This document shows, piece by piece, positions 50,459 to 59,498 of a stretch of DNA of 64,000 bases. The notes under the pieces are model-generated. The model was not told the DNA's origin and did no database searches. It saw only the letters and a list, made by a program, of their open reading frames with translations. The position numbers were made by a program, and so were the translations under genes. This DNA comes from Deltaproteobacteria bacterium (GTDB taxonomy: Bacteria > UBA10199 > JADGCS01): contig JACKPK010000001.1 of the NCBI GenBank assembly GCA_024233595.1, positions 186,001-250,000 of the forward strand, written 5' to 3'. Every line of letters begins with the position of its first letter. The stretch's first letter is position 1.

Positions 50459-51268
50459 CTAAGCCAGTTCAAGAATCTGAATGATCTCACTGGCCGTTTC
50501 CTCAATGGCCTTGCCTGTCACATCAATAACAGGAGCCCCTATTTCGCGAAAAATGCCAATGGCGTAATCGATTTCGTCTTTGATGTGCTCTGGACTACCG
50601 TACGATTCAGAAGAAGGACGACCGAGCTTACGCAAACGTGTGCCACGAATGGTTGCTAGTTTACGTGCGTCAATGGTGAGCCCAACAATTTTTTTAGGGT
50701 CCATTTCTTTGATGATTTTTGGCAAAGGCACTTGTTTGACAATGGGAATGTTGGCGCAACGGTAACCGTGATAAGCCAAATAAATCGAAAGCGGGGTTTT
50801 GGATGTGCGCGAAATGCCAAGCAAGAGCAAATCGCATTCGGCAACGGACTCCAAACCAAGACCGTCATCATGCTTTACCGTAAACTCAACAGCCTCTGTG
50901 CGCTTAAAATAATGACGCGTCATCTTGTATTGCAACCCAGGTTGCTTGCTCGGTGGTGTGTGCATGTAACTTGCCAAAGCATCTAATGTTGGGCCTAAGG
51001 CATCCACTGCTTGCACACCAACCTCTTGGGAGCGCTTGCGAACAAACTCACGCATTTCTTCTGACACAAAAGTAAAAACCAAAATGCCGCTTTTTTCCAA
51101 AGCACGTTCTAAGGTTTCGTCGATCTGCGACAAGTCCGTGATTTTGGGAACACGAATGATGTGGCAATCATTTTCGGGAAACTGATTAACAGCTGCCAAA
51201 GTTAAGTTGTGTGCCAACTCTGCGGTGGCATCGGAAAGTGCAAAAACAGTAAACGGGGCTTGGGGCAT
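50459..51268 (-). CDS. PEP synthase/pyruvate phosphate dikinase regulatory protein (PSRP, DUF299)
   Basis: 269 aa, family length. FALSDATAELAHNLTLAAVN at the start, the P-loop-like GISRTSKTPLSIYLAYHGYR, and GLTIDARKLATIRGTRLRKL are diagnostic. PSRP is a bifunctional ADP-dependent kinase and Pi-dependent pyrophosphorylase that switches PPDK or PEP synthase off and on. This fits a pyruvate-to-PEP step after the malic enzymes nearby. Whether the target is PPDK or PEP synthase is not clear from the window. Confidence 0.92.
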   Translation of the reverse strand: MPQAPFTVFALSDATAELAHNLTLAAVNQFPENDCHIIRVPKITDLSQIDETLERALEKSGILVFTFVSEEMREFVRKRSQEVGVQAVDALGPTLDALASYMHTPPSKQPGLQYKMTRHYFKRTEAVEFTVKHDDGLGLESVAECDLLLLGISRTSKTPLSIYLAYHGYRCANIPIVKQVPLPKIIKEMDPKKIVGLTIDARKLATIRGTRLRKLGRPSSESYGSPEHIKDEIDYAIGIFREIGAPVIDVTGKAIEETASEIIQILELA

Positions 51269-51279
51269 AACATCACCTT

Positions 51280-51537
51280 TTATAGACCAAGAATCTCATC
51301 AAGTTTACCCTGATCATCCAGGGCCGAAATATCATCAAAACCACCATAAGGTTGGTCATCTACGAATATCTGGGGAACGGTTCTTTGATTGGTTTTTTGC
51401 ACCAACCATTGGCGTTTGACATCGTCACCTTCAACATTGATTTCCTGGTAAGAAACGCCTTTTTGATCGAGCAACTTCTTTGCAGCATGACAATAGGGAC
51501 AGTAATTTGTTGTGTAGATTGTGACTTTTTTTGCCAT
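51280..51537 (-). CDS. grxC: Glutaredoxin 3-type
   Basis: 85 aa from ATG 51537 with GGAG five bases upstream. Active site TNYCPYCHAAKKLL (CPYC), cis-Pro motif RTVPQIFVDDQPYGG, and GGFDDISALDDQGKL. Dithiol glutaredoxin that reduces disulfides with glutathione. 11 bp before the PSRP gene... both on the minus strand, and 16 bp after rsmA, so probably one operon. Confidence 0.93.
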   Translation of the reverse strand: MAKKVTIYTTNYCPYCHAAKKLLDQKGVSYQEINVEGDDVKRQWLVQKTNQRTVPQIFVDDQPYGGFDDISALDDQGKLDEILGL

Positions 51538-51553
51538 AAACTCTCCGGTCATT

Positions 51554-52357
51554 TTATTTTGATTTTCCCCCGCCGTACCCTAAGGCCAAGCTGGCCAATT
51601 GCTCAAGGGATAATTCCTCGGGGCGCTTTTTCCAAAGACCTTCAAACTCCTGATCCCAAGCAGGGTCTAGTTTTCTCCAGGCTTTTAAACTTGTCCCGAG
51701 CATTTTTCTTCGCGTTTGAAACGCCTTTTTGATCAGCTCTATGATCACTCTGTTTTGCTCTGCCTGATACCTGGGGGCTAATTCAAAAGACACAAAGGCC
51801 GAATCAACCTTGGGTGCCGGCGAAAAAGCATTGGGCGGTAACTTAAACAACAAACTGGCTTTGCTGTACAATTGCACCCAAGCCGACAAAACACCAAAAT
51901 CGCGCGTGCCCGCCTTGGCCACACAGCGCTCTGCCACTTCCTTTTGAAACATCAAAAATAAATGCGAGAATAAATCATTTAAAGGCAGCAACTTGATTAA
52001 AATTTGCGACCCAACATTATAAGGAAGATTCCCCACCGCAATGATTTTTTGTCCGGGAGAACGAGTTTCAAATAACTTGCCCAAATCAACTTTTAAAAAA
52101 TCATCGATACAAATTTTCACGTGATCAACTGCGCTGTATTTTTCGGCAAGCGCTGCCCCCAACTCTTTGTCTTTTTCGACAGCCCAAAATTTTTCGCTCG
52201 CCGGAACAAGATGTTGTGTGATCGCCCCACGCCCCGGTCCAATTTCTAGAATCAAAGGCTTTTCGTTCACAGATAAAATGGCCTTGATGATTTTTTCTTG
52301 GTAATGAGCGTTGTTTAAGAAATTTTGTCCAAGGCTCTTTTTGGCATAAACACTCAT
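51554..52357 (-). CDS. rsmA: 16S rRNA dimethyladenosine transferase RsmA/KsgA
   Basis: 267 aa. KKSLGQNFLNN at the N-terminus, SAM motif LILEIGPGRGAITQHLVP, AVEKDKEL, and the catalytic NLPY motif (AVGNLPYNVGSQILIKLL) are all standard; NAFSPAPKVDSAFV follows. It dimethylates A1518 and A1519 (E. coli numbering) in the 30S subunit. It lies between DUF2062 and grxC on the minus strand, within a tsaD-DUF2062-rsmA-grxC-PSRP run. Confidence 0.96.
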   Translation of the reverse strand: MSVYAKKSLGQNFLNNAHYQEKIIKAILSVNEKPLILEIGPGRGAITQHLVPASEKFWAVEKDKELGAALAEKYSAVDHVKICIDDFLKVDLGKLFETRSPGQKIIAVGNLPYNVGSQILIKLLPLNDLFSHLFLMFQKEVAERCVAKAGTRDFGVLSAWVQLYSKASLLFKLPPNAFSPAPKVDSAFVSFELAPRYQAEQNRVIIELIKKAFQTRRKMLGTSLKAWRKLDPAWDQEFEGLWKKRPEELSLEQLASLALGYGGGKSK

Positions 52358-52368
52358 TTTCGGAATCC

Positions 52369-52875
52369 TTAAGAGTGAGTTTCGTTGGCGTGTGTGTCGG
52401 AACGATGCAAAGCGTTGTGTAATGACTCATGAACGCGATCATAATAGCGTAAACACAAACGCTGACTCACAACAGCCGCAACCAATCCGGTGATCATGGA
52501 TCCCAAACACAAAGGCACCAAAATCCCAACTCCCAGACCCAAAATGTTTTGCCAGTCCATGTGAGATAAAGTCAGCCGAATGGCTTCAAAATCAACAGAT
52601 TTTGCGTAAATCAAACTTCCCACCCAAAGGTTAAAAAGATAAATTGGAATCGCTGTGATGGGATTGGTGATCCAAACAGCGATCATCGCAACAATTGAGT
52701 TTTTACGAAACAAACGCGTGAGCACCAAAGACACATACATTTGAATGCCCATGATTGGCAAAAACGCCACGAACATGCCAATCGCCAAGCCATCAGCAAT
52801 CTCCTGGGTGGAGCTATTGCTTTTAAGAAGCTTGAGCAAAAGCTGTTTGAGTTCTGCTGGAATAAATCGTTTCAT
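52369..52875 (-). CDS. DUF2062 membrane protein
   Basis: 168 aa. Hallmarks of the family: AIADGLAIGMFVAFLPI-type segment (residues 26-42, here IADGLAIGMFVAFLPIMGIQ), VWITNPITAIPIYLFNLWVG, then two further membrane helices (GLGVGILVPLCLGSMITGLV). Small inner-membrane protein with no proven function, often found beside glycosyltransferases or housekeeping genes. Start overlaps tsaD's stop by 4 bp; 11 bp to rsmA. Confidence 0.88.
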   Translation of the reverse strand: MKRFIPAELKQLLLKLLKSNSSTQEIADGLAIGMFVAFLPIMGIQMYVSLVLTRLFRKNSIVAMIAVWITNPITAIPIYLFNLWVGSLIYAKSVDFEAIRLTLSHMDWQNILGLGVGILVPLCLGSMITGLVAAVVSQRLCLRYYDRVHESLHNALHRSDTHANETHS

Positions 52876-53903
52876 TTTTTTAGCCGCCGTGCCTGAATTT
52901 TTTGGTTTGGTTTCACCGTCAAATTCATTTTTTGATCTTCACCCTGCCGATGACTTGCCAAATAAGCCACCATGGCCCCATTATCGGTACAATAAGCTGG
53001 CTCTGCAATAAAGGTGGTCACACCCTTACTTTTGCCAAATTGCTTGATGTCCGAACGCAAACGCGAGTTCATGGCCACACCACCACTCAACGCCAAAGAG
53101 CTCAGCTGATGCTCTTCTAAAAAATACAAAGCTTTATTACACAAGGTTTTTGAAATGATCGCCTGCAAACTCGCACAAAGATCATTTTGCTTGTTTTGTA
53201 AATCGTCACCACAATTTTTTATGGCTGTCTGCACCGCTGTTTTGAGCCCACTAAAACTCAAGTACTGTGGCCCCATTTTCACCTTGGCTTCTTTAAAAAC
53301 AAATGCCGCTTCGTTACCCTGTTGCGCCAGCTGATCAACAATAGGACCACCCGGGTAACCCAGACCCAACATCTTAGCACATTTATCAAAGGCTTCGCCA
53401 GCGGCATCATCAACCGTTTGACCAAGCAAGTCCACCTGATCAAAATCACTCACTTTATAAAAAGCCGTGTGCCCACCAGAAACAACCAAGCCCAAAAAAG
53501 GAAACTGCGGTGTTGAGCCAATATAAGGACTAAACAAATGCGCTTCCAAATGATTCACACCAATAAGCGGGATCCCAAGCTGATAAGATAAGCCCTTTGC
53601 AAAACCACAACCAACCAACAAACAGCCCATCAAACCAGGGCGACTGGTCACCGCCACAGCACACAAATCTTTTTCTGCGATCCCAGCTTCTTTTAAAGCA
53701 GCATGGTAAACCAGTAAGATATTCTCCATATGCGCACGGCTAGCCACTTCAGGCACAATACCGCCAAAACGAGCGTGCGTTTTGATCTGGCTCGACACAA
53801 CATTGCTCAATGTTCGCTGAGACGTAGAATCGTAAACCGCCATCGAAGTTTCGTCGCAAGAGGTGTCGATTCCAAGAATGAAATGGGCATTGGCTGAACT
53901 CAT
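52872..53903 (-). CDS. tsaD: tRNA threonylcarbamoyladenosine synthase subunit TsaD
   Basis: 343 aa from ATG 53903 with AAGGAG three bases upstream; longer start not supported. ILGIDTSCDETSMAVYD, metal-binding VNHLEAHLFSPY (HxxxH), SGGHTAFYKV, VAMNSRLRSD and the terminal CTDNGAMVAYLASH complete the Kae1/TsaD fold. With TsaB/TsaE it installs t6A37 in ANN-decoding tRNAs. Essential housekeeping gene heading the minus-strand operon. Confidence 0.96.
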   Translation of the reverse strand: MSSANAHFILGIDTSCDETSMAVYDSTSQRTLSNVVSSQIKTHARFGGIVPEVASRAHMENILLVYHAALKEAGIAEKDLCAVAVTSRPGLMGCLLVGCGFAKGLSYQLGIPLIGVNHLEAHLFSPYIGSTPQFPFLGLVVSGGHTAFYKVSDFDQVDLLGQTVDDAAGEAFDKCAKMLGLGYPGGPIVDQLAQQGNEAAFVFKEAKVKMGPQYLSFSGLKTAVQTAIKNCGDDLQNKQNDLCASLQAIISKTLCNKALYFLEEHQLSSLALSGGVAMNSRLRSDIKQFGKSKGVTTFIAEPAYCTDNGAMVAYLASHRQGEDQKMNLTVKPNQKIQARRLKK

Positions 53904-54080
53904 GGGCTCCTTCAAGTGCGGGATATCTATCGCGAATTGCCGCTGACCGCAACCGGGGAGCGCCAAAAAGCAGCATCCCCTTAAAAATATTTTTCTTTAA
54001 ATTACAGCAACTTAACTGATCGGATGCGGTTTTTAACGCCCCACCTCATGACAGAAGGCCATTTTTTTGCGAAATCGAAA

Positions 54081-54105
54081 CAACCTTCTTGATGAAAACG
54101 CGATA
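54081..54105 (+). promoter_or_regulatory. Sigma-28-type promoter motif of the radical SAM/MMPL unit
   Basis: ACAAC, with CGATA 16 bp after CAAC and then CAAA. It has the same spacing as four other sites, but the -35 part is less conserved (CAACCTTC). It ends 18 bp before the ATG at 54124 with AAGGA between. Confidence 0.45.
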
Positions 54106-54123
54106 CAAAAACACAAGGAAACC

Positions 54124-55665
54124 ATGAGCGCACATTCTCCCAAAAAACGTGTTTTGATCATCAACGCTTACTTTGACGATTTGCGATCGCAACGCGCGCG
54201 TCCGAATAAAGTCCCACAATCAATGGGACCGGTTTTTTTAGCCGGTTATTTTTCGCCACAGCATTGGGACATCACTTTATGGAATGAACAGGCTCATGGC
54301 CCTTTAGATCAAGCCAAAGCTTTTGAAAACCTAGACGCTTTGGTTTTAACTGGTTTGAACAATGCTTTTGATCGCATGAAGCAATTGACTGCCTACGCCA
54401 AAACCAAAAGCCCCAAATGTGTTGTGATCGCTGGCGGTTCTGCCGTGCGTGTTCTTCCGAAACTATCACAAGAATTTTTTGACATTGTTTCCCTTGGCGA
54501 TGCCGGTGATATCAAACGCATCATCAACAGTGAATGGGGTGTTGATCACACAAACCCAGACCCCATGCCTCGTTATGATCTTTGCAATTGGATGCGCCAC
54601 GTTGGCTATGTGGAATCAAGTCAGAATTGTAATTTTAGCTGTAGCTTTTGTTCTTTAACAGCCGAAGGTGGTCATTTTCAAAATTACAGTCTCGAGTTCA
54701 TCAAACGACAAATCAAAGCCATTGGAAAAAACAAAGCGATTATATTTTTAGACAATAATTTTTTTGGCAACGACAGTAAATTCTTTGACCAAAAAATAGA
54801 CCTCTTAGGAGAACTTCATGACGAAGGCTATCTGCCTTATTGGTCCTGTCTGGTCTCAAGCGATTTTTTTTACGACCGCACTCGCATCAAGCGTGTTAAA
54901 GAAGTCGGCTGCACCGCTTTGTTCAGTGGCGTGGAATCCTTTGACACAAAATGGCTTAAGTCTATTCATAAAAATCAAAACACTCACGAATCACAAATTG
55001 ACCAAATCCGCGATTGTCTTGAAGAAGGCATGGTGTATTTTTATGGCTTTGTGATGGATTTTGTAAAACGCTCTATCCACGACATCCAAAACGAGCTTGC
55101 TTATATTTTTGAAGACAGCAGCATCAGTTTGCCAACCTACTTCACCACCATTGTGCCCATGTTGGGAACACCTTATTTTTACGAACTTTTAAATGACGAC
55201 AAACTTTTGCCAAACGCAAAATTACGCGACTTTGATCCCACGACTCTCACCATAAAACCCAAAGATCCTTTACCGCAGGTTGCGCACTTTCTAAAAAACA
55301 CACAAAACATGAAAGGCTTTCGCAAAAAAATATTTAAACATAGCCAAGCCTTTGCAAAACGCTATTTAAAAGGCTTTGATCGCTATCAGAAACTCTTGTT
55401 TCTTCATAGTGTCACGCAGCTCATGGTGCAAAACACGCCCAATGACCTTAGTTTTTTTAAAGACCTGTTTACAAAAAAAACAGAACGCACACACATTAGC
55501 ACCACAGAATTTTCCGCAAAAGAATTCTCACCAGCTTTTCCAATTCACCCTCAGTACGCCCACTATTTTAAACCGACTTTCATCACTGACGAGTGTGGCC
55601 AACTAACAAGCGAAGTCGCTCCCGATCTTAAAAAAGAATCAGCTAAACTTCGACGCGTTGTGTGA
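54124..55665 (+). CDS. B12-binding-domain radical SAM protein
   Basis: 513 aa from ATG 54124 (AAGGA four bases upstream). Residues 1-140 form a cobalamin-binding-like Rossmann domain (KRVLIINAYFDDL, VIAGGSAVRVLPKL). The radical SAM cluster motif CxxxCxxC is in SQNCNFSCSFCSLTAEGG near residue 180, followed by IIFLDNNFFGNDSKFF and the SPASM-free barrel. A C-terminal domain of about 170 residues follows. Such enzymes often methylate or rearrange unreactive carbons, including in hopanoid and lipid pathways. It is followed by a MMPL/RND transporter, so a lipid substrate is plausible but unproven. Confidence 0.85.
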   Translation: MSAHSPKKRVLIINAYFDDLRSQRARPNKVPQSMGPVFLAGYFSPQHWDITLWNEQAHGPLDQAKAFENLDALVLTGLNNAFDRMKQLTAYAKTKSPKCVVIAGGSAVRVLPKLSQEFFDIVSLGDAGDIKRIINSEWGVDHTNPDPMPRYDLCNWMRHVGYVESSQNCNFSCSFCSLTAEGGHFQNYSLEFIKRQIKAIGKNKAIIFLDNNFFGNDSKFFDQKIDLLGELHDEGYLPYWSCLVSSDFFYDRTRIKRVKEVGCTALFSGVESFDTKWLKSIHKNQNTHESQIDQIRDCLEEGMVYFYGFVMDFVKRSIHDIQNELAYIFEDSSISLPTYFTTIVPMLGTPYFYELLNDDKLLPNAKLRDFDPTTLTIKPKDPLPQVAHFLKNTQNMKGFRKKIFKHSQAFAKRYLKGFDRYQKLLFLHSVTQLMVQNTPNDLSFFKDLFTKKTERTHISTTEFSAKEFSPAFPIHPQYAHYFKPTFITDECGQLTSEVAPDLKKESAKLRRVV

Positions 55666-55679
55666 GCAAGGTTTAACCA

Positions 55680-57872
55680 ATGAAGAAACGCATTTCCTCA
55701 TTTTACAAAACACTTCTGCGCTATAAAAAACTTGTTCTGTTATTTTGGGTTTTCTTCACACTCCTGGGCCTTGCCTTTTCCCCTTTATTAAAATGGGACA
55801 CCTCACAAACCATTTGGTTTTTAGAAGATGATCCCACCTTTAAAAACTACACCAGCTTTTTAGAAAAATTTGGCCCGCAAGAAACTTTGGTGATTGGACT
55901 CAAAAGCAAAAGCAAATTCCAAGACCGCAAAGAATGGCAACTCATTGAAGAACTGAGCCAGTTTTTAGAACAACACCCTGACGTGGCTCAGGTTCATAGT
56001 TTGAGCACAACCAAAATTTTAGAGAGCAGCAGCCGGTTGATTCGCGCTATACCAGCTTCTCCAAGCAACATCACCACTGTTCGCACAATCAATCCCGAAA
56101 TCCTCAATGCAAACATGAATATGACTTTGCTTTGGGCACGTGTGAATCAAGCAGACACACCTGTAGAGACATCTGAGCGCCTTTATAAAGACACGCTGTC
56201 TTTTTTAAAAACAAAAGCAGCAAAAAACACTTTTGAAGAAATTCATTACTCTGGTCCTGTTGCGCTCACTCATTCTTTTTACGAATTATCGCAAAGCGAG
56301 TCACAAAAAGCAGTCGCCATTGTTTTGCTCATCCTCACTTTATTGAGTGTGATTTTTTTAAAATCATTCAAAAGAACTTTATTGTGTTTTCTGGTGTGGC
56401 TGGTGAGTTTGTCTTCACTTGCGTTAAGTTCTGTTGTGTTTGGATTTTCACTTAACAACCTCACTGGCATCTTGCCTTTGATTTTACTCGGCATGAGCAT
56501 AGCCGACGCTTACCATTATCTGGTGAATGACTCTTTAGAACAAACACTCTTCCCTTGTTTTTTAACCTCACTCACAACAGCTGTTGGTTTCCTAAGCCTG
56601 ACTGTGAGCCAACTACGACCGCTAAGGGAGTTTGGTATTTTAGCTGCCATTGGCGTCTGTGTGGCCTTTGTCTTTACCTTTTCGGTTTTGCCTTTGATAA
56701 AAAATGACAAAAACCCTGCGACCGCATCAAAAAACTCTGCTTTGAGCACAAAGCTAACAAAGCTTTATGAATCTGTGCTTTCTAACCGCGGGGTCTTGGT
56801 TGTCCTCTTGGGATTTTTTATCGCAGCCTTAATGTTAAAGCCCACTTGGAAATCGGATTCGAGTTATTTAAAGTACTTTGACCCTAGTTTAAAAATAGTC
56901 CGCGATACAAAAATCATCGAAGAGGAATTCAAGGGAGTGGTGCCGATTGAAATTCTTTTGGTCCCCAATACAAAAAACCACGATGCCGAATTCGCAACAG
57001 TTGATGAGATCAAAAGTTTGCAAAAACTACAGAGCTTTTTAATCAACAACACAAAGGTCTTACAAACGCATTCTTTATTAAGCTTTTTAGAAAAAGCCCT
57101 GCCCCACTTTACCGACAAAAAACCAGAAGAACTCAATCAACAAGCTTTGTCACAAATTCTCTTTGCTATCGACTTTGTCCCGAGCAGCGGACAAACATCG
57201 CAATGGTGGCATCGAGAATCCGGAACCTTGCGTTTGTCTGCGCAATTGCCCATTCCCAGCGTGACAGAATACCAACAGATCACAAGTCACATCCAAAGCT
57301 GGGCTGCAAAAGAAATCCCGCAGTACAAAATTGAGTTCAATGGTGTTGTGACTTTATTCAATCTGATGGAAGGCTATCTTTTCGAAGCCCTCAGCGAAAG
57401 TTTGCTCATTGCTTTTATTGTGGTGAGCATCATCATCGGTTTTGTGTTTCGATCTGTATTCTTATTTTTAAACGCGGTGCTCGCAAACGCGTTTCCTCTG
57501 GTGATCGTGTACGCTCTTTTGGGCTGGCTGCAAAAACAAATGGATGTTGGCCTGGTGATGATTGGCGCCGTGACACTTGGTTTGATTGTCGATGACACCA
57601 TTCACATTCTGAGTGCCCTGAAACAATCCAAAGAAAAAAATACACCAGACATGAGCTCTCTGGTCCGGATTTTGTCTCCTAAAATCAAAGCCGTGACATT
57701 CACTTCTCTTGCTCTTTCGCTGTCTTTTCTGGGGCTCGCGGTCTCGGACTTCCTTCCCAACCGCCATTTTGGCCTATTTGGAGGCCTGATCGTGATTCTC
57801 GCCCTTGTTTGTGACTTGATTTTGCTTCCACAAATTCATTTTTTTTTGGCCGCAAGTATTGAAAAAAATTAA
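55680..57872 (+). CDS. MMPL/RND-family exporter
   Basis: 730 aa, the two-repeat RND plan: a first helix at residues 17-38, a periplasmic loop (about 40-200), helices 2-6 (about 205-330, with GILPLILLGMSIADAYHYLV), helix 7 near 365, a second loop, and helices 8-12 near 560-725 (MIGAVTLGLIVDDTIHILSA). The sequence resembles hopanoid-associated and mycobacterial lipid exporters. Starts 14 bp after the radical SAM gene, so the pair may synthesise or modify and then move one lipid. The cargo is not known. Confidence 0.85.
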   Translation: MKKRISSFYKTLLRYKKLVLLFWVFFTLLGLAFSPLLKWDTSQTIWFLEDDPTFKNYTSFLEKFGPQETLVIGLKSKSKFQDRKEWQLIEELSQFLEQHPDVAQVHSLSTTKILESSSRLIRAIPASPSNITTVRTINPEILNANMNMTLLWARVNQADTPVETSERLYKDTLSFLKTKAAKNTFEEIHYSGPVALTHSFYELSQSESQKAVAIVLLILTLLSVIFLKSFKRTLLCFLVWLVSLSSLALSSVVFGFSLNNLTGILPLILLGMSIADAYHYLVNDSLEQTLFPCFLTSLTTAVGFLSLTVSQLRPLREFGILAAIGVCVAFVFTFSVLPLIKNDKNPATASKNSALSTKLTKLYESVLSNRGVLVVLLGFFIAALMLKPTWKSDSSYLKYFDPSLKIVRDTKIIEEEFKGVVPIEILLVPNTKNHDAEFATVDEIKSLQKLQSFLINNTKVLQTHSLLSFLEKALPHFTDKKPEELNQQALSQILFAIDFVPSSGQTSQWWHRESGTLRLSAQLPIPSVTEYQQITSHIQSWAAKEIPQYKIEFNGVVTLFNLMEGYLFEALSESLLIAFIVVSIIIGFVFRSVFLFLNAVLANAFPLVIVYALLGWLQKQMDVGLVMIGAVTLGLIVDDTIHILSALKQSKEKNTPDMSSLVRILSPKIKAVTFTSLALSLSFLGLAVSDFLPNRHFGLFGGLIVILALVCDLILLPQIHFFLAASIEKN

Positions 57873-57928
57873 GAAAATAGTGTAGCTTTGAGGACTGCGG
57901 CCAAGACAAGATCGCCGTATTTTTAAAG

Positions 57929-57953
57929 CAACTTTTGAAACAACATTACGATA
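57929..57953 (+). promoter_or_regulatory. Sigma-28-type promoter motif of the TPR operon
   Basis: GCAACTTTTGAAAC, with CGATA 16 bp after CAAC. With the start at 57963 only nine bases lie between CGATA and the ATG, again predicting a leaderless or nearly leaderless message. Confidence 0.5.
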
Positions 57954-57962
57954 CAGTTCTAT

Positions 57963-59498
57963 ATGAAATTAGCCCTGCCCCAACCCCTGTTGACCCTTCC
58001 TGCACTTGATGCCGATAGCCTTGTTGCACCCAAAGAGCTTCAACTCACTGTCGCGCAGCCTAAAATCAAAACACCTGTTCCGGTTTTTCAAAAACCAAGA
58101 ACCCCAGAAACACCAATGCGAGCTGGGATTTTTGCGCCGGGACCTCAGAATTTCATTAAAAATAAATCAAATAAAGAGTCACAAACAATTCAATGTCAGG
58201 GCATCATTGAAGTAACAAACTTTTTATGCAAAAAAGCCTATGAAAAATTGACCAAAACTGGTGAGGGATTTGATGACCTCCTCGCTGCAGAATCACTTTT
58301 GTTAGGAGAGCTGGCAACGGGCAATCATTCTGTTTATGAAGAGCTTGCAAAAGTTTATGTCCTGCAAGGTGAATTTTCTAACCTCCAGACAAAATATGAC
58401 AACGCTGTTAATTATTTTGAAAAAGCAATCGATATTACAGACTCTTTACCAAACAGTCCATTAAAACGAATCCTGAAGTTAAAAAGCTATCTTGGAATAG
58501 CCCGCTCTGAAATGCAGGCGCAACGTTTTGAACTCTTTGAATATGCCTGCCAAAGCTTTTCGAGCACATTGCCAAAAAACAAAAAAGAATGGACGGTCAC
58601 CGATTACAACTGCTACAAATTCTTACTGACTCTGCGAGTACATTGTTATGAGATGCAAGGCAAAATGAGTCTTGCAATCCAAGCTCAAAGCGACCTCATT
58701 ACAGAATTAGAAAAAGAACGTGACCTTCCCGAAAAAGACCTTCTAGCCAGCAAATACAGAAAAGCACATTTACTTTATCAAACAAAAAGATTCAGTGACG
58801 CTCTTCAATTCACAGATGAATGCATAGAACAATATCAGAATTCTTCTGATATCGAAATTAATCTGCTAATAGCCTTATTTGTTACTCTAAAGTTAAGCAT
58901 CCTTCTGAACTCATCTTCTGCAGACTCCGTTATTTCCTTCTGGGAAGACGAAGCCGTTTTTGTTTTAGGACTTGTGATCGAAACCTACCCCCACATTCTC
59001 AACGAAGCAAAACTGACCTATGCTCAAGCATTAAAAAAGAAATTAAGTCAGAATAATGGTTCACTTTGGCAAACAAAGCAAAGCCTAGACCTAATTGAAA
59101 AGGCGACTGGTACTCTTCGTTCTATTGTGCTTTCTCCCAACGTTAATTTTGAAACACTTTTTAACGCGCATGTGGAACTAGTCACCTTAGAGCTTAGTTA
59201 TGAAGAAGAAGAGTTTAACTTCGATTATTGTATGAGACTGTTGAGCAATTTAAAAAATGCTGCCAAAAAAAATGAAAGCTCCTCCTTTTCTACTGATCAA
59301 AAAGTCACCTTCATGCTTCTGGAAGCGCATGTTATTCTGAGAACACCAAGTCTATTAGACATTGATTACATTGATCAAATCATCGCGAGCATTAAAGCAT
59401 TAGATCCAAATATTGTGAATTCGGATCACGACCGCCATGATCTTTTTATTGCTTTAGCAGAAGCCATTGAGCCTTATTCGGGAGAAGAATCCGCATGA
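57963..59498 (+). CDS. TPR protein 1 of a three-gene operon, candidate secreted/effector protein
   Basis: 511 aa. Residues 1-65 are Pro/Leu-rich and disordered (MKLALPQPLLTLPALDADSL) with no signal peptide. The rest is helical with TPR-type repeats (VYEELAKVYVLQGEFSNLQT, AVNYFEKAIDITDSL, ASKYRKAHLLYQTKRFSDAL). The disordered N-terminus resembles those of the M48 and metallophosphoesterase proteins. The following gene overlaps by 4 bp. Possibly a T3SS substrate or a scaffold; no enzyme motif. Confidence 0.65.
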   Translation: MKLALPQPLLTLPALDADSLVAPKELQLTVAQPKIKTPVPVFQKPRTPETPMRAGIFAPGPQNFIKNKSNKESQTIQCQGIIEVTNFLCKKAYEKLTKTGEGFDDLLAAESLLLGELATGNHSVYEELAKVYVLQGEFSNLQTKYDNAVNYFEKAIDITDSLPNSPLKRILKLKSYLGIARSEMQAQRFELFEYACQSFSSTLPKNKKEWTVTDYNCYKFLLTLRVHCYEMQGKMSLAIQAQSDLITELEKERDLPEKDLLASKYRKAHLLYQTKRFSDALQFTDECIEQYQNSSDIEINLLIALFVTLKLSILLNSSSADSVISFWEDEAVFVLGLVIETYPHILNEAKLTYAQALKKKLSQNNGSLWQTKQSLDLIEKATGTLRSIVLSPNVNFETLFNAHVELVTLELSYEEEEFNFDYCMRLLSNLKNAAKKNESSSFSTDQKVTFMLLEAHVILRTPSLLDIDYIDQIIASIKALDPNIVNSDHDRHDLFIALAEAIEPYSGEESA

